From positions 806,001 to 870,000 of the forward strand of contig NZ_KB907788.1 of the NCBI RefSeq assembly GCF_000382205.1: a stretch of 64,000 nucleotides of DNA, written 5' to 3'. Each line of letters begins with the position of its first letter. Within the stretch, counting starts at the first letter, position 1. Below, one piece after another: positions 18,851 to 28,871 of this stretch. Both the position numbers and the translations under genes were made by a program. Below the pieces are notes generated by a model. It was not told the origin of the DNA, did no database searches, and worked only from the letters and a program-made list of their open reading frames with translations. This DNA comes from Dyadobacter beijingensis DSM 21582. Lineage in GTDB: Bacteria > Bacteroidota > Bacteroidia > Cytophagales > Spirosomataceae.

Positions 18851-20761
18851 TTATTTTACCTCTTCGAAGTTGACGTCCGTCACGTCGTCTGTCGAACCAC
18901 TGTTGCCGGCTCCTGCGCCAGGGTTTCCGGTCGGATCGCCTGCGCCTGGTTGGCCTTCACCACCTTGCGCGTACATTTCCTGAGCGGAAGCTTGCCATGC
19001 GGCATTCAGTTTTTCGGAAGCAGCGTCGATCGCGGCGAGATCCTGTGACTGGTGAGCGGTTTTTAATTCTGCCAGCGCACCTTCGATGTTGGATTTGTTG
19101 CTGTCAGAAAGTTTGTCGCCATATTCTTTCAGCTGTTTCTCGGTTGAGAAGATCAGGCTGTCAGCTCCGTTGATTTTTTCGATTTTCTCACGTTCTGCTT
19201 TATCGGCCGCTTCGTTCGCTTTTGCTTCTTCACGCATTCTGTTGATTTCGGCGTCGGTCAAACCGCTGGAAGCTTCGATACGGATCTTCTGCTCTTTGCC
19301 GGTACCTTTATCTTTCGCGGAAACGTGCAGGATACCGTTCGCATCCACGTCGAATGTCACTTCGATCTGAGGTACACCGCGTTGTGCCGGTGGAATGTCA
19401 GACAAGTGGAAACGACCAAGGGTACGGTTGTTCGAAGCTTGCGGACGCTCGCCTTGCAGCACGTGGATTTCCACAGATGGCTGATTATCAGCGGCTGTTG
19501 AGAACGTTTCAGTTTTCTTCGAAGGAATGGTTGTGTTCGCTTCGATCAATTTGGTGAATACGCCACCCAATGTTTCGATACCAAGCGACAAAGGAATCAC
19601 GTCCAAAAGAAGCACGTCTTTCACTTCACCGGTCAACACACCACCCTGGATTGCAGCACCAACGGCCACCGCTTCATCAGGGTTGACGTTTTTAGAAGGC
19701 TTTTTACCAAAGAACTTCTCTACTTCTTCCTGCACGCGAGGAATACGGGTCGAGCCACCTACGAGGATCACCTCATTGATGTCGCTGTTGGAATACCCCG
19801 CATTTTTCATCGCTCTCTTGCAAGGCTCCATCATACGTTGGAACAATGTGTCTGCCAGCTGCTCGAATTTTGCGCGGGTCAAAGTGCGAACAAGGTGTTT
19901 GGGAATACCATCAACCGGGAAGATATATGGCAGGTTGATTTCAGTCTGAGTCGAGCTCGACAATTCAACTTTTGCTTTTTCAGCAGCTTCTTTCAAACGC
20001 TGCAATGCCATCGGATCTTTTTTCAGGTCGACGCCCTCGTCTTTCTGGAATTCGTCGGCCAGCCAGTTGATGATCACCTGGTCGAAGTCGTCACCACCCA
20101 GGTGGGTATCACCGTCGGTTGATTTCACTTCAAACACACCGTCACCCAGTTCAAGGATAGATACGTCGAATGTACCACCACCCAAGTCGAACACGGCAAT
20201 TTTCATATCCTGGTGCTGTTTGTCCAGACCATAAGCCAGGGCAGCCGCAGTAGGTTCGTTGATGATCCGTTTTACATCGAGGCCGGCAATCTGACCAGCT
20301 TCTTTCGTTGCCTGACGTTCCGCATCATTGAAGTATGCAGGAACGGTGATCACCGCTTCGGTAACTTCCTGACCCAGATAGTCTTCCGCAGTTTGTCTCA
20401 TTTTTTGAAGAATGAATGCAGAAACTTCCTGTGGTGTGTAAAGGCGGTCACCGATCGGAATGCGCGGAGTATTGTTAGGGCCTTTCTCTACGCTGTACGC
20501 AACCGTCTTCATTTCAGAGGTTGTGTCATCGTATTTTTTACCCATGAATCGCTTGATGGAGCTAATAGTATGCTTGGGATTGGTAATCGCCTGACGTTTG
20601 GCCGGTGCTCCGATTTTGCGTTCACCGTTATCCATGAATGCAACCACAGACGGAGTAGTGCGGGCACCTTCGCTGTTGGCTATTACAACCGGCTCGTTAC
20701 CCTCCATGACAGCCACGCAGGAGTTCGTTGTTCCTAAGTCTATGCCAATAATTTTTCCCAT
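18851..20761 (-). CDS. dnaK: Molecular chaperone DnaK (Hsp70)
   Basis: A 636-residue cytoplasmic Hsp70. The N-terminus has [13 protein letters not shown], and the ATPase domain has [14 protein letters not shown] and [12 protein letters not shown]. The substrate-binding domain and a Gly/Pro-rich tail ending [11 protein letters not shown] follow. It folds nascent and stress-damaged proteins with DnaJ and GrpE, which are not adjacent here. I see no CIRCE element upstream. Confidence 0.97.
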   Translation of the reverse strand: MGKIIGIDLGTTNSCVAVMEGNEPVVIANSEGARTTPSVVAFMDNGERKIGAPAKRQAITNPKHTISSIKRFMGKKYDDTTSEMKTVAYSVEKGPNNTPRIPIGDRLYTPQEVSAFILQKMRQTAEDYLGQEVTEAVITVPAYFNDAERQATKEAGQIAGLDVKRIINEPTAAALAYGLDKQHQDMKIAVFDLGGGTFDVSILELGDGVFEVKSTDGDTHLGGDDFDQVIINWLADEFQKDEGVDLKKDPMALQRLKEAAEKAKVELSSSTQTEINLPYIFPVDGIPKHLVRTLTRAKFEQLADTLFQRMMEPCKRAMKNAGYSNSDINEVILVGGSTRIPRVQEEVEKFFGKKPSKNVNPDEAVAVGAAIQGGVLTGEVKDVLLLDVIPLSLGIETLGGVFTKLIEANTTIPSKKTETFSTAADNQPSVEIHVLQGERPQASNNRTLGRFHLSDIPPAQRGVPQIEVTFDVDANGILHVSAKDKGTGKEQKIRIEASSGLTDAEINRMREEAKANEAADKAEREKIEKINGADSLIFSTEKQLKEYGDKLSDSNKSNIEGALAELKTAHQSQDLAAIDAASEKLNAAWQASAQEMYAQGGEGQPGAGDPTGNPGAGAGNSGSTDDVTDVNFEEVK

Positions 20762-20901
20762 TTTCTAATTTATAAGTTAAGTATGATTTGATTCTGGATT
20801 CCCGGACCGCCGTGCGCCGCAGCGCTGTTTTCGACGGTCACTGGGAGTTTTACTAAAAACCCCGTACCAGAAACCCGGACTTAAAATGGGAGTGACAAAG
20901 T

Positions 20902-20924
20902 GTCAGGCCGGGTTGCGGCCTGAC
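20902..20924 (-). terminator. Perfect hairpin after the phospholipase gene
   Basis: GTCAGGCCG (20902-20910) and CGGCCTGAC (20916-20924) form a perfect nine-base stem with a GGTTG loop, 15 bases beyond the phospholipase stop. A clear T run is missing, so termination is probable but not certain. Confidence 0.5.
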
Positions 20925-20938
20925 TTCGGGATAGACTT

Positions 20939-23485
20939 TCAGCTCAGCATTTGTCCCATCAGCGGATCGCTTTCGGTGATCCGGCCGGTTTCGACGTGGC
21001 CGGCCTGGCGGATGATGAGGTCGGGCTCGCCGTCGACGACGATCGAGAAGTCGTACCAGTTGGCGCTTTTGGACGTGTTCACGGTAAGTACGTTTCCCTT
21101 CTTCACGGCGCCCGCAGCTTTGGGTAGCTTTATCGATTGATTTACAGCACCATATGCATTATCTTGAAGGGAAATTTTGCGTTCGCTTGAAGTACTGTTG
21201 TTCTGCAAATCGACCTGAATATTACCAGTCGGCTTTTTGCTCCTGTCCAGTTCCAGCCTGGTTTTGAATGCCACGTTGGTATGTGTTTTGGTGCCGGCAT
21301 ATTCGCGGAAAAATCCATTTGGTCCATACACCCTCAAATGGAATTTTCCACCTTCGAAATCGGCTATATTAAAGGAGCAATTAATGGCGTCGCCTGCTTT
21401 TACGGCGTAGTTCCAAACTTTGGAAATCTCATTTTTATACTTTCCAACAGCATAAATGATGAATGGCGCGCCGGCAGACCTGTCGCGGAATATGACATTT
21501 CTGGCTTCAAGCTTTATTTCGAATGTATTTTTGGCAGGATTTACGGCCCCGTCGGCGAACAATTCGTACGGAATAGGACAGGCCGGGCGCGTCCCTTTCT
21601 CCTGGTTTGGCAGAATAGGGGAGCCGAGCGGATTTTGGTTCACCTCTTCGATCTCGCTTTTCGACAATGCCTTATAGCCGTTCGGAAGCTTTTTAAACTT
21701 TGCATTGAAAATGCTTTCCATAAATTCCTCGCGTTCGAGGAATGTCGGCAGCTTGATTTCCTGTCCGTCGTAAGGAGTAAATGTGGACGTGAGGTCGCCG
21801 CAAATCGTGCGCCGCCATTCCGTGATATTCGTCTCCTTCACCGGTTTGCCGGATTTCAGGCTCACAAATTTTTCCAGGAATTGCAGGATAGACGTATGGT
21901 CGAATACCTCCGAGCACACGTTACCGCCCCGGTTCCAGGGCGACGCGACGATCAGCGGCACCCGGTAGCCCAGCCCTATCGGGCTTTCGCGGCTTTCTTC
22001 CTTCTTTTTCTTGCGCATATCCTGCTCCAAAGTCACGAACTCGGTCTTGCAATCAATGCCCGCAGAAACGGCGCCGGTGTCTTCTTTGTAAGGATTGGGC
22101 ACGACGAACGGCGGTACGTGATCGAAATAGCCGTCGTTTTCATCATAGCAGAGGATAAAAATCGTCTTTTTCCAAACCTCGGGATTAGCCGTCAGGATGT
22201 CGATCGCTTCCGAAACGTACCAGGCACCATACCACGGCGCGCCGGGGTGATCGGAGAAGTTTTCCGGCGCTACAAGCCAGGAGACGGTCGGTAGTGCGCC
22301 GCTTTTAACGTCGGAACGGAACTGATGCAGGATGTCGCCCATAGGCGCTTTCGCTTCGTGCTCGATATCGCCGTCCTGGTATTTTACCGTCGTGACGTTT
22401 CTGTAATCCGGGTCGTTCTTATTGATAGTGAATGCCTTATGGTGGATGTTTTTTTCTCTTTGCGAGAGTTTTTCGAACCTTTCCGGGCTCCAACGGATCA
22501 GTTCTTCATTGGCCAGTTTCAGCAATGCACGCTTTTCTTTCAGTACTTTTTCAAGATCGTTGGCTTCCTTGCCGGAGAGCGTTTTCAGCTTCGCCTGCGC
22601 TTCTTCGATCTCTTTCGGCAGCATTTGCTGGCGTTCTTTGAGATAGCGCTGGTAACCCGTGTGATAGCGGATATTGTATTGCGTAAACCATTCAATAGGG
22701 TTATCAGTAAAGTTGGCAAGCCAGGAGTCCTCCTCACCGGTGAATCCGGTATTGATGCTCAGCTCGTTCTGGTAAATTTTCCAGGAAATACCATGGTCTT
22801 CGAGCCGTTCGGGGAACGTTGTCCAGGACGCCTCGCGGTCGTCGGTCACGTTTTCGTTGCGGACGTTTGCGTAGTGCTTGTCGGGGTCGGTGTTCTCGCG
22901 CACGGTGCCGGTCCAGAGGTACAGGCGGTTGGGCGTCGTACCCGTGAGCGAGGAGCAAAAATTCTGATCGCAGACTGTGAATGCGTCGGCCATCGCATAG
23001 TAGAACGGAATGTCCTCGCGGTTGTAATAGCCTTGCGTTAAAGGCATTTTCGCGTACTCCTTGTTGCCTGGCTGCTTGGCAATGAGCCACTTATCATATT
23101 TGCCTTCATTGCGCGCGTCGACCTGGTTCGGCCACGAATGCGGGAGCGAGCCCATCCATGTGGCTTTGGATTCCCTGATATTCAGGCGGAATGGCACGTA
23201 GGTTTCGCCGAATGCATTGGTTTGGAGCCAAACGAGGTTGTTGTTCGGCAGGGTAATGGCTCGCGGGTCGTTGAAACCGCGCACGCCGCGCAGGGTTCCG
23301 TACGAATGGTCGAACGAGCGGTTTTCCTGCATCAGTATCACCACGTGTTCTGCGTCCTGCCAGGTGGTACCTTTCGGTGGATTAATGGCCAATGCTTTCT
23401 GGATGGAAGCGGGTAGGGTGCTGAACAATCCGGCTGCTCCTGTGAGCATGGTGGCTTTCCGGATAAATTCTCTTCTGGAGTCCAT
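20939..23485 (-). CDS. Tat-exported phosphocholine-specific phospholipase C
   Basis: An 848-residue protein with a twin-arginine leader (MDSRREFIRKATMLTG). The phosphoesterase domain (about 40-560) has the family motif VILMQENRSFDHSYG, then metal/active-site segments such as CSSLTGTTPNRLYLWTG and YDENDGYFDHVPPF. Two beta-sandwich domains (DUF756) follow in the C-terminus. Relatives hydrolyse phosphatidylcholine or sphingomyelin and release phosphocholine; acid phosphatase activity is a possible alternative. It is a single gene, with a large hairpin between it and the upstream DUF937 gene. Confidence 0.9.
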   Translation of the reverse strand: MDSRREFIRKATMLTGAAGLFSTLPASIQKALAINPPKGTTWQDAEHVVILMQENRSFDHSYGTLRGVRGFNDPRAITLPNNNLVWLQTNAFGETYVPFRLNIRESKATWMGSLPHSWPNQVDARNEGKYDKWLIAKQPGNKEYAKMPLTQGYYNREDIPFYYAMADAFTVCDQNFCSSLTGTTPNRLYLWTGTVRENTDPDKHYANVRNENVTDDREASWTTFPERLEDHGISWKIYQNELSINTGFTGEEDSWLANFTDNPIEWFTQYNIRYHTGYQRYLKERQQMLPKEIEEAQAKLKTLSGKEANDLEKVLKEKRALLKLANEELIRWSPERFEKLSQREKNIHHKAFTINKNDPDYRNVTTVKYQDGDIEHEAKAPMGDILHQFRSDVKSGALPTVSWLVAPENFSDHPGAPWYGAWYVSEAIDILTANPEVWKKTIFILCYDENDGYFDHVPPFVVPNPYKEDTGAVSAGIDCKTEFVTLEQDMRKKKKEESRESPIGLGYRVPLIVASPWNRGGNVCSEVFDHTSILQFLEKFVSLKSGKPVKETNITEWRRTICGDLTSTFTPYDGQEIKLPTFLEREEFMESIFNAKFKKLPNGYKALSKSEIEEVNQNPLGSPILPNQEKGTRPACPIPYELFADGAVNPAKNTFEIKLEARNVIFRDRSAGAPFIIYAVGKYKNEISKVWNYAVKAGDAINCSFNIADFEGGKFHLRVYGPNGFFREYAGTKTHTNVAFKTRLELDRSKKPTGNIQVDLQNNSTSSERKISLQDNAYGAVNQSIKLPKAAGAVKKGNVLTVNTSKSANWYDFSIVVDGEPDLIIRQAGHVETGRITESDPLMGQMLS

Positions 23486-23510
23486 GGTTAAGGCGAGTTA
23501 TAAAGGAAAA

Positions 23511-23566
23511 AGGGCTTCTTAAATAGTACATCAGTTTTTACAAATGTACTATCGTTTTGAAGCCCT
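23511..23566 (-). terminator. Interrupted hairpin between DUF937 and phospholipase genes
   Basis: The outer arms are AGGGCTTC (23511-23518) and GAAGCCCT (23559-23566). The inner arms are ATAGTACAT (23523-23531) and ATGTACTAT (23544-23552). Both are perfect. On the minus strand a T-rich tract (TTTTTCC) follows. It is likely the terminator of the DUF937 gene, but the inner palindrome could also be an operator of the phospholipase gene. Confidence 0.6.
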
Positions 23567-23594
23567 GGTTTTATCCTGTGATTATTCTTTGCAA

Positions 23595-24110
23595 TTACTT
23601 TCCCCCGAACAGGCCGCCCAGCATACCACCGAGGTCGATGCCGCCGGATGAATCTTTGCCGCCGGTGCTGTTACCGCCGCCGAAAAGTCCGCCGCCCATT
23701 TTGATGAGCGAGCCGATATCGAAGCCGCCTCCCTGAACGCCTCCACCTCCCTGTCCGTTCAACTGGCCGATTACCGCGCCCAATACGCCCGGGAGTACAG
23801 AATTGACGATATTACCTGCTACCTGGCTGTTCAATCCGAACTTCTGAACAATGGCGCCGATTGCATTGGTGGCGATGGACGCTACGATAGGATTGTTCAT
23901 GAGGGATGCGGCCGAAGTACCGCTTTCACCGCCGAAGAGGCCGAGCAGTCCGTTGATGTTGCCGCTTTGTACCTGCTCCTGCAAGCCTCCGGTAATAGAA
24001 CCGGCCAGGGTGTTGATCACCTCCTCGTTGTGCTCATTGGGCACAGCGGGATTGTTTACGACTGCCTGTTGGGAATTTTGTTGTACTAGGTCGAAGAGTT
24101 GTTCCAGCAT
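23595..24110 (-). CDS. DUF937 glycine-rich protein
   Basis: A 171-residue protein with a DUF937 pattern (residues about 1-115: LEQLFDLVQQNSQQAVVNN, then NPIVASIATNAIGAIVQKFG and a glycine-rich VLPGVLGAVIGQL). The C-terminal third is a low-complexity Gly-rich tail (about 118-171) ending GGMLGGLFGGK. The function is unknown. It sits downstream of rplT with the rplT terminator in between. Confidence 0.8.
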   Translation of the reverse strand: MLEQLFDLVQQNSQQAVVNNPAVPNEHNEEVINTLAGSITGGLQEQVQSGNINGLLGLFGGESGTSAASLMNNPIVASIATNAIGAIVQKFGLNSQVAGNIVNSVLPGVLGAVIGQLNGQGGGGVQGGGFDIGSLIKMGGGLFGGGNSTGGKDSSGGIDLGGMLGGLFGGK

Positions 24111-24176
24111 TGTTATTTGGTTTTGAGGTACGCCGACTGATTGTCGCCTGCAATATCCAAATTTTATGCAAAAAAA

Positions 24177-24197
24177 ATCCCGCCACTCGGGCGGGAT
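24177..24197 (-). terminator. Rho-independent terminator after rplT
   Basis: ATCCCGCC (24177-24184) and GGCGGGAT (24190-24197) form a perfect stem with an ACTCG loop, followed on the minus strand by a run of seven T. It is seven bases beyond the rplT stop. Confidence 0.88.
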
Positions 24198-24203
24198 GCT
24201 GTT

Positions 24204-24548
24204 TTATTTTACCTGATCAACGATCGCTTTGAATGCGTCGGGATGGTTCATCGCGAGGTCCGCGAGTACTTTCCTGTTCAGCTCGATGCCTTTTGCATTA
24301 AGTTTGCCGATGAAAGCAGAATAAGACAATCCGTGTTGACGGGTACCTGCGTTGATACGCTGGATCCACAATGCGCGGAAGTTACGTTTCTTCTGTTTAC
24401 GGCCTTCGTATGCGTAAGCCAAACCGCGCTCAACGGCGTTCTTGGCAACGGTCCATACATTTTTGCGACGGCCGAAATAGCCTTTCGCGAGTTTTAAAAC
24501 TTTTTTGCGTCTTGCACGTGACGCTACGTGATTTACCGAACGTGGCAT
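24204..24548 (-). CDS. rplT: 50S ribosomal protein L20
   Basis: A 114-residue basic L20. The sequence begins [19 protein letters not shown] and contains [21 protein letters not shown] and the helical middle [20 protein letters not shown]20 binds 23S rRNA early in 50S assembly, and in some bacteria also autoregulates its operon. It lies 103 bases downstream of rpmI in the classic infC-rpmI-rplT order. Confidence 0.97.
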   Translation of the reverse strand: MPRSVNHVASRARRKKVLKLAKGYFGRRKNVWTVAKNAVERGLAYAYEGRKQKKRNFRALWIQRINAGTRQHGLSYSAFIGKLNAKGIELNRKVLADLAMNHPDAFKAIVDQVK

Positions 24549-24651
24549 AATTTAAACTGTTTTTGATAATCGGCGCTCTGCTGAGACTTTAATGCCTTTT
24601 ATCGGGTTGAACAAAAAACCAGAATTTAATTTCTGAATTGGCTTTTACGGA

Positions 24652-24846
24652 TTATTTCCGAAGCATTGCCAATACTTGCTTTTCGTTAGACTCATCGATC
24701 AGACCAGTCTTCACCAAACCACGCTTGCGCTTGTTTGATTTTTTGGTCAGGATGTGGCTGTGGAAAGCGTGCTTACGTTTGATTTTTCCAGTGCCAGTCA
24801 GCGCGAAACGCTTTTTAGCACCAGAGTTGGTTTTCATTTTAGGCAT
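24652..24846 (-). CDS. rpmI: 50S ribosomal protein L35
   Basis: A 64-residue L35. The N-terminus [18 protein letters not shown] and the central [17 protein letters not shown] are typical. It is the middle member of infC-rpmI-rplT, separated from infC by a 148-base spacer that contains a hairpin. Confidence 0.96.
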   Translation of the reverse strand: MPKMKTNSGAKKRFALTGTGKIKRKHAFHSHILTKKSNKRKRGLVKTGLIDESNEKQVLAMLRK

Positions 24847-24916
24847 GATTCAAAAAACTAATAGTTGATAAAATATAAAACAGCGCGCAAAATTAGCGAA
24901 ATTTTACATAAAAATA

Positions 24917-24952
24917 AAATCGTGCTCCTGACGGAAGTCAGAAACACGATTT
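24917..24952 (-). terminator. Terminator or attenuator between infC and rpmI
   Basis: AAATCGTG (24917-24924) pairs with CACGATTT (24945-24952), and inside it CTGAC (24928-24932) pairs with GTCAG (24937-24941). The stem is followed on the minus strand by TTTATTTTTATG. It sits inside the ribosomal operon, so it may reduce read-through to rpmI-rplT. Confidence 0.65.
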
Positions 24953-24994
24953 CGTATGCATTAGCCGCGGTCCGGTGCTCCGGATACCGGCGTT

Positions 24995-25552
24995 TTATTT
25001 GCTGGTTTTCGAAGGGGTAGGCGCCAGGATGATCGTCATCCGTTTTCCTTCCAGCTTCGGCTCCATTTCCAGCTTGCCGAATTCCGACAATGCTTCTGAA
25101 AACTTGTTCAAAAGGTTCACACCGCGCTCTTTGAAGACGATCGTACGTCCTACGAAATGCACGTATGCTTTTACTTTCGAGCCTTCTTTGAGGAAGTTGG
25201 TGGCATGTTTCAACTTGAAATCGAAGTCGTGGTCGTCCGTGTTCGGGCCGAAACGGATTTCCTTGATCACCACCTTCTGGGCTTTTGCCTTAATTTCCTT
25301 TTGTTTCTTTTTCTGCTCGTATTTGAACTTCGAATAGTCAACCACTTTGCAGACCGGCGGAACTGCCGTTGGCGCAATCTCAACGAGATCAAGCCCTTGT
25401 GCCTTTGCCATCGCGCGGGCGGTATTGATATCTACGATGCCCGGCTCAATGTTTTCGCCGACCAACCGCACTTCTTTTGCTGTAATTCGTTCGTTAATTT
25501 TGTAAGGTTCTTCGGGAATCCTCATCCGTCCACTAGGGGGTCGTAATGCCAT
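24995..25552 (-). CDS. infC: Translation initiation factor IF-3
   Basis: A 185-residue IF-3. The N-domain has PYKINERITAKEVRLVGENI, the linker is Lys-rich (FKYEQKKKQKEIKAKAQ), and the C-domain has KEIRFGPNTDDHDFDFKLKH and RGVNLLNKF. IF-3 keeps the 30S subunit free and checks the start codon. The ATG at 25552 gives a nine-residue lead before MRIPEEPYK; a start at MRIPEE (25525) is possible. It starts the infC-rpmI-rplT run. Confidence 0.96.
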   Translation of the reverse strand: MALRPPSGRMRIPEEPYKINERITAKEVRLVGENIEPGIVDINTARAMAKAQGLDLVEIAPTAVPPVCKVVDYSKFKYEQKKKQKEIKAKAQKVVIKEIRFGPNTDDHDFDFKLKHATNFLKEGSKVKAYVHFVGRTIVFKERGVNLLNKFSEALSEFGKLEMEPKLEGKRMTIILAPTPSKTSK

Positions 25553-25612
25553 ATAATTCGTATTGGTGTTTTTTTGTTTTGGTGGAAATCGAAAAAATTA
25601 ACACTAGCTCCA

Positions 25613-25620
25613 CAAAAATA
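25613..25620 (-). promoter_or_regulatory. Probable -7 promoter box for infC
   Basis: On the minus strand it reads TATTTTTG, an exact TAnnTTTG match, 61 bases before the infC ATG. Together with the box at 27661 it suggests that infC and thrS have separate promoters. Confidence 0.45.
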
Positions 25621-25661
25621 GTGCCTTATTGCTGGAATAATACTAAAATCTTACAAAAACA

Positions 25662-27605
25662 TCAAGCAATGGCGGCTTCCTTTTTGAAAAAGGCAGTGAA
25701 CTCTTCAATCGTCATAATTCCAAGGTCGCCCTCGCCTTTGCGGCGTACCGAAAGCTTGCCTTCCGCAGCCTCTTTCTCGCCCACGATAAGCATGAAAGGT
25801 ACTTTGGTCACTTCCGCGTCGCGGATTTTGCGGCCTATCTTCTCGTCGCGGTGGTCGACAAAGCCGCGGATGTCATGATCCTGCAACTGGAAGAACACGT
25901 CCTCCGCGTAATCGGCAAACTTCTCCGAAATCGGCAGAATAGCGATCTGGTCCGGTGAAAGCCACAGCGGGAACTGGCCGGCGGTGTTTTCGATCAGGAT
26001 CGCCGTGAACCGTTCCATCGAACCGAATGGCGCGCGGTGGATCATTACCGGGCGGTGTTTCTGGTTGTCGGAGCCGGTATATTCCAGCTGGAAACGCTGC
26101 GGAAGCTGGTAATCCACCTGGATGGTACCGAGCTGCCATTTGCGTCCCAATGCGTCGCGCACCATGAAATCGAGCTTCGGACCGTAGAATGCGGCTTCGC
26201 CTAACTCGGTTACGGTGCTCAGGCCACGCTCAGCGGCCGCTTCGATGATCGCGCTTTCCGCTTTCTCCCAATCTTCGTCCTTGCCAATGTATTTCTCCTT
26301 GTTATTCGGGTCGCGCAATGAGATCTGGGCGCTGTAATCGTCGAATCCGAGGGATTTGAACACATACAACACGAGGTCGATCACGCGGATAAACTCCTCC
26401 TTCACCTGATCGGGACGGCAGAAAATGTGCGCATCATCCTGTGTGAACCCGCGTACACGCGTGAGCCCGTGCAGCTCGCCGCTCTGCTCGTAACGGTATA
26501 CGGTTCCAAACTCCGAGAACCGCAAAGGCAGGTCTTTGTAGGAGCGGGGAGAGGTTTTGTAAATCTCGCAGTGGTGCGGGCAGTTCATCGGTTTGAGCAG
26601 GTACTCCTCGCCGAGGTTGGGGGTTTTAATGGGCTGGAAGGAGTCCTTGCCATATTTGTCCCAATGCCCCGAAGTCACATACAAATCCTTGCTGCCGATA
26701 TGCGGGGTGATCACGGGCGTGTAACCCGCGCGCGACTGCGCCTTGCTCAGGAATGCCTGCAAGCGCTCGCGCAGCATCGCGCCTTTCGGCAGCCACAGCG
26801 GCAAACCTTGCCCTACCTTTTCCGAGAATGCGAAAAGCTCCAACTCCTTGCCGAGGCGGCGGTGGTCGCGCTTTTTAGCTTCCTCCATCAGGGTCACGTA
26901 CTCTTCCAGCTCTTTCGCTTTTGGAAAAGTAATGCCGTAAATGCGGGTCAACATCTTGTTTTCCTGCTTGTTACGCCAGTATGCGCCCGCAATGTTGGTC
27001 AGTTTGGCGGCTTTGATGAAACCGGTATTCGGGATATGCGGCCCGCGGCAAAGGTCGGTGAAACCGCCTTGCTCGTACAATGTAATGGAGCCGTCTTCCA
27101 ACCCGTCGATCAGTTCCAGCTTGTATTCGTCTCCTTTTTTGGTAAAATAGTCGATGGCTTCAGCCTTGCTGATCGGCTTGCGGATATATTCGTTTTTCTG
27201 GCGCGCCAGTTCCAGCATTTTCGCTTCGATTTTCGGAAAATCTTCCTGCGAAATGCTCTGTCCGCCGAGGTCAACATCATAGTAAAAACCCTTTTCGATG
27301 GAAGGTCCCGTACCGAATTTGATTCCGGGATAGAGCGCTTCCAATGCCTCGGCCAGCAAGTGGGCCGATGAGTGCCAGAACGTAGCTTTACCATCCTCGT
27401 CATTCCACGTCAGCAGCTTTACCAGGGAATCCTCCGTGATCTGGCGCGTAGGGTCCCAGACCTCGTTGTTCACTTTGGCGGCTATCACATTCCGTGCAAG
27501 CCCTTCACTGATACTGAGCGCGATTTCGAGAGCGGTTACCCCTTTTGGGTAAAAACGTTCGCTACCATCGGGCAGGGTAATTTTTACTTGAGACTCGTCT
27601 TTCAT
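25662..27605 (-). CDS. thrS: Threonine--tRNA ligase
   Basis: A 647-residue class II synthetase that charges tRNA-Thr. It has an N-terminal TGS domain (about 1-65), an editing domain with the [11 protein letters not shown] zinc/His motif (about 80), and the catalytic domain with [26 protein letters not shown] and [12 protein letters not shown]. The C-terminal anticodon-binding domain includes [15 protein letters not shown]. It is followed 109 bases later by infC, a common linkage. Confidence 0.97.
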   Translation of the reverse strand: MKDESQVKITLPDGSERFYPKGVTALEIALSISEGLARNVIAAKVNNEVWDPTRQITEDSLVKLLTWNDEDGKATFWHSSAHLLAEALEALYPGIKFGTGPSIEKGFYYDVDLGGQSISQEDFPKIEAKMLELARQKNEYIRKPISKAEAIDYFTKKGDEYKLELIDGLEDGSITLYEQGGFTDLCRGPHIPNTGFIKAAKLTNIAGAYWRNKQENKMLTRIYGITFPKAKELEEYVTLMEEAKKRDHRRLGKELELFAFSEKVGQGLPLWLPKGAMLRERLQAFLSKAQSRAGYTPVITPHIGSKDLYVTSGHWDKYGKDSFQPIKTPNLGEEYLLKPMNCPHHCEIYKTSPRSYKDLPLRFSEFGTVYRYEQSGELHGLTRVRGFTQDDAHIFCRPDQVKEEFIRVIDLVLYVFKSLGFDDYSAQISLRDPNNKEKYIGKDEDWEKAESAIIEAAAERGLSTVTELGEAAFYGPKLDFMVRDALGRKWQLGTIQVDYQLPQRFQLEYTGSDNQKHRPVMIHRAPFGSMERFTAILIENTAGQFPLWLSPDQIAILPISEKFADYAEDVFFQLQDHDIRGFVDHRDEKIGRKIRDAEVTKVPFMLIVGEKEAAEGKLSVRRKGEGDLGIMTIEEFTAFFKKEAAIA

Positions 27606-27660
27606 TCAAAAAATAATTCTGTGACTATGGTTCAATGGCAATGCGGTAAGCCGCAAAGCA

Positions 27661-27668
27661 CAAAGCTA
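27661..27668 (-). promoter_or_regulatory. Probable -7 box for thrS overlapping the upstream stop codon
   Basis: On the minus strand it reads TAGCTTTG, an exact TAnnTTTG match, 56 bases before the thrS ATG. Its first three bases are the TAG stop of the TPR gene at 27666-27668. No -33 TTTG is seen. Confidence 0.35.
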
Positions 27669-28865
27669 TTCAATTTTAGCTTTGCGCGATGAGTCTACAC
27701 GGATATTTGTAGTACCACGCGGCTGGATAATATTGATTTTAACCCGCGCAGTGTCCAGCAGTTTGTAGCCCTGGTCGGCCTCGCCCTCGGGATAGTAGGA
27801 GGGATAAAGCCCTTCCGACTCGATTTTGCGGATGCGGTACATTCCGTAGCGCGCGTCCTGATCGCCCGGAGCGATGGTGAGGGCGGTCGTATAATAGGTC
27901 TTCGCAATGTCGAGCTCGCCGCTTTTTTCGTAGGCGTAACCCAGCATATTGTTGATCTCCTTCGACTGCGGTTTCTTTCGTAAAAGCACCTTCAATGCGG
28001 GAATGGCGGCCGGGTAATTGCGCAGGCCTATTGCCACGGTCGCGAGCTGGTTCAATGCCTCGTCGTAATCGGGCTGAATGGCGACTGCTTTTTGATAATA
28101 GATCAATGCGGTATCGGGCTTGGCCAATGCATTCAGGATTTCGCCCCGGCCGAAAAACAGGCTCGCGCGTTCGGGGAAACGTTTCAGCGCCCGCTCGTTG
28201 ATCGCCAGCGCTTCCGCGGTATTTTTTAGTTTTAAATTAATAAGCGTACCCTGCTCATAAGCCCGCAGCAGCCTGGGATTGACATTCATCGCGTAATTCA
28301 GGCTCGATAAGCTGGCCAGCGAATCGCCCTGGCGTGCTTGCAGAACGCCCTTTACATAATAGGCCGATCCGTCGTAGGGAGCCATTTTCAATGCCTGGTT
28401 CAGATAGCCGGCTGCTTCGCCGAAACGGTTCTTCGCTTGCAGGATGTCGGCCAGCAGCACGTACAGTTCCGGACTGCTCTGCTGCAATGCCTCGGCGCGC
28501 TGGGCGTCTTCCAGTGCATTGTCGATTTTATTCAGCTCGCGGTTAATCTTACCGCGCAGAAGGAAATACTCACTCACATTATCCTGCTCGTAAATCGACT
28601 CGTTAATGTCGTCCAGCGCTTCGGAATATTGCTCGCGATCAAAGTAAATGCGCGCCCTTTTGAAATAATTCACATCGGAATCGATCCCGCGGTTGATCAG
28701 CTCGGTGAGCGACAGCAATGCGTCGTTCTGCCATTCGGCCTTGCCTTTTTTGATCACGGGCGGAATGCGTGTGGACGTGCGGGCGTCGCTCTGGCACGAC
28801 TGTTCCGATCCGCCTAATGCCAGGAGTAATGCTAATGATACATATTTCAGGTTGTCAGACTTCAT
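27666..28865 (-). CDS. TPR-repeat protein, probable lipoprotein
   Basis: A 399-residue protein. A hydrophobic N-terminus (SLALLLALGGS) is followed by Cys24, so it could be a lipoprotein, although the lipobox (EQSC) is loose. About eight TPR units fill residues 45-350 (for example YFKRARIYFDREQYSEALDD, then ALIYYQKAVAIQPDYDEALN). The C-terminus is a Pro/Tyr-containing tail ending RKAKIE. It probably scaffolds envelope proteins. It lies six bases downstream of the methyltransferase gene in the same direction. Confidence 0.8.
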   Translation of the reverse strand: MKSDNLKYVSLALLLALGGSEQSCQSDARTSTRIPPVIKKGKAEWQNDALLSLTELINRGIDSDVNYFKRARIYFDREQYSEALDDINESIYEQDNVSEYFLLRGKINRELNKIDNALEDAQRAEALQQSSPELYVLLADILQAKNRFGEAAGYLNQALKMAPYDGSAYYVKGVLQARQGDSLASLSSLNYAMNVNPRLLRAYEQGTLINLKLKNTAEALAINERALKRFPERASLFFGRGEILNALAKPDTALIYYQKAVAIQPDYDEALNQLATVAIGLRNYPAAIPALKVLLRKKPQSKEINNMLGYAYEKSGELDIAKTYYTTALTIAPGDQDARYGMYRIRKIESEGLYPSYYPEGEADQGYKLLDTARVKINIIQPRGTTNIRVDSSRKAKIE

Positions 28866-28871
28866 TCGCCG

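Noticed and set aside
20762..20938. CIRCE heat-shock operator before dnaK
   Set aside because: No TTAGCACTC-N9-GAGTGCTAA pattern was found. Bacteroidota dnaK is usually not under HrcA/CIRCE at this site.
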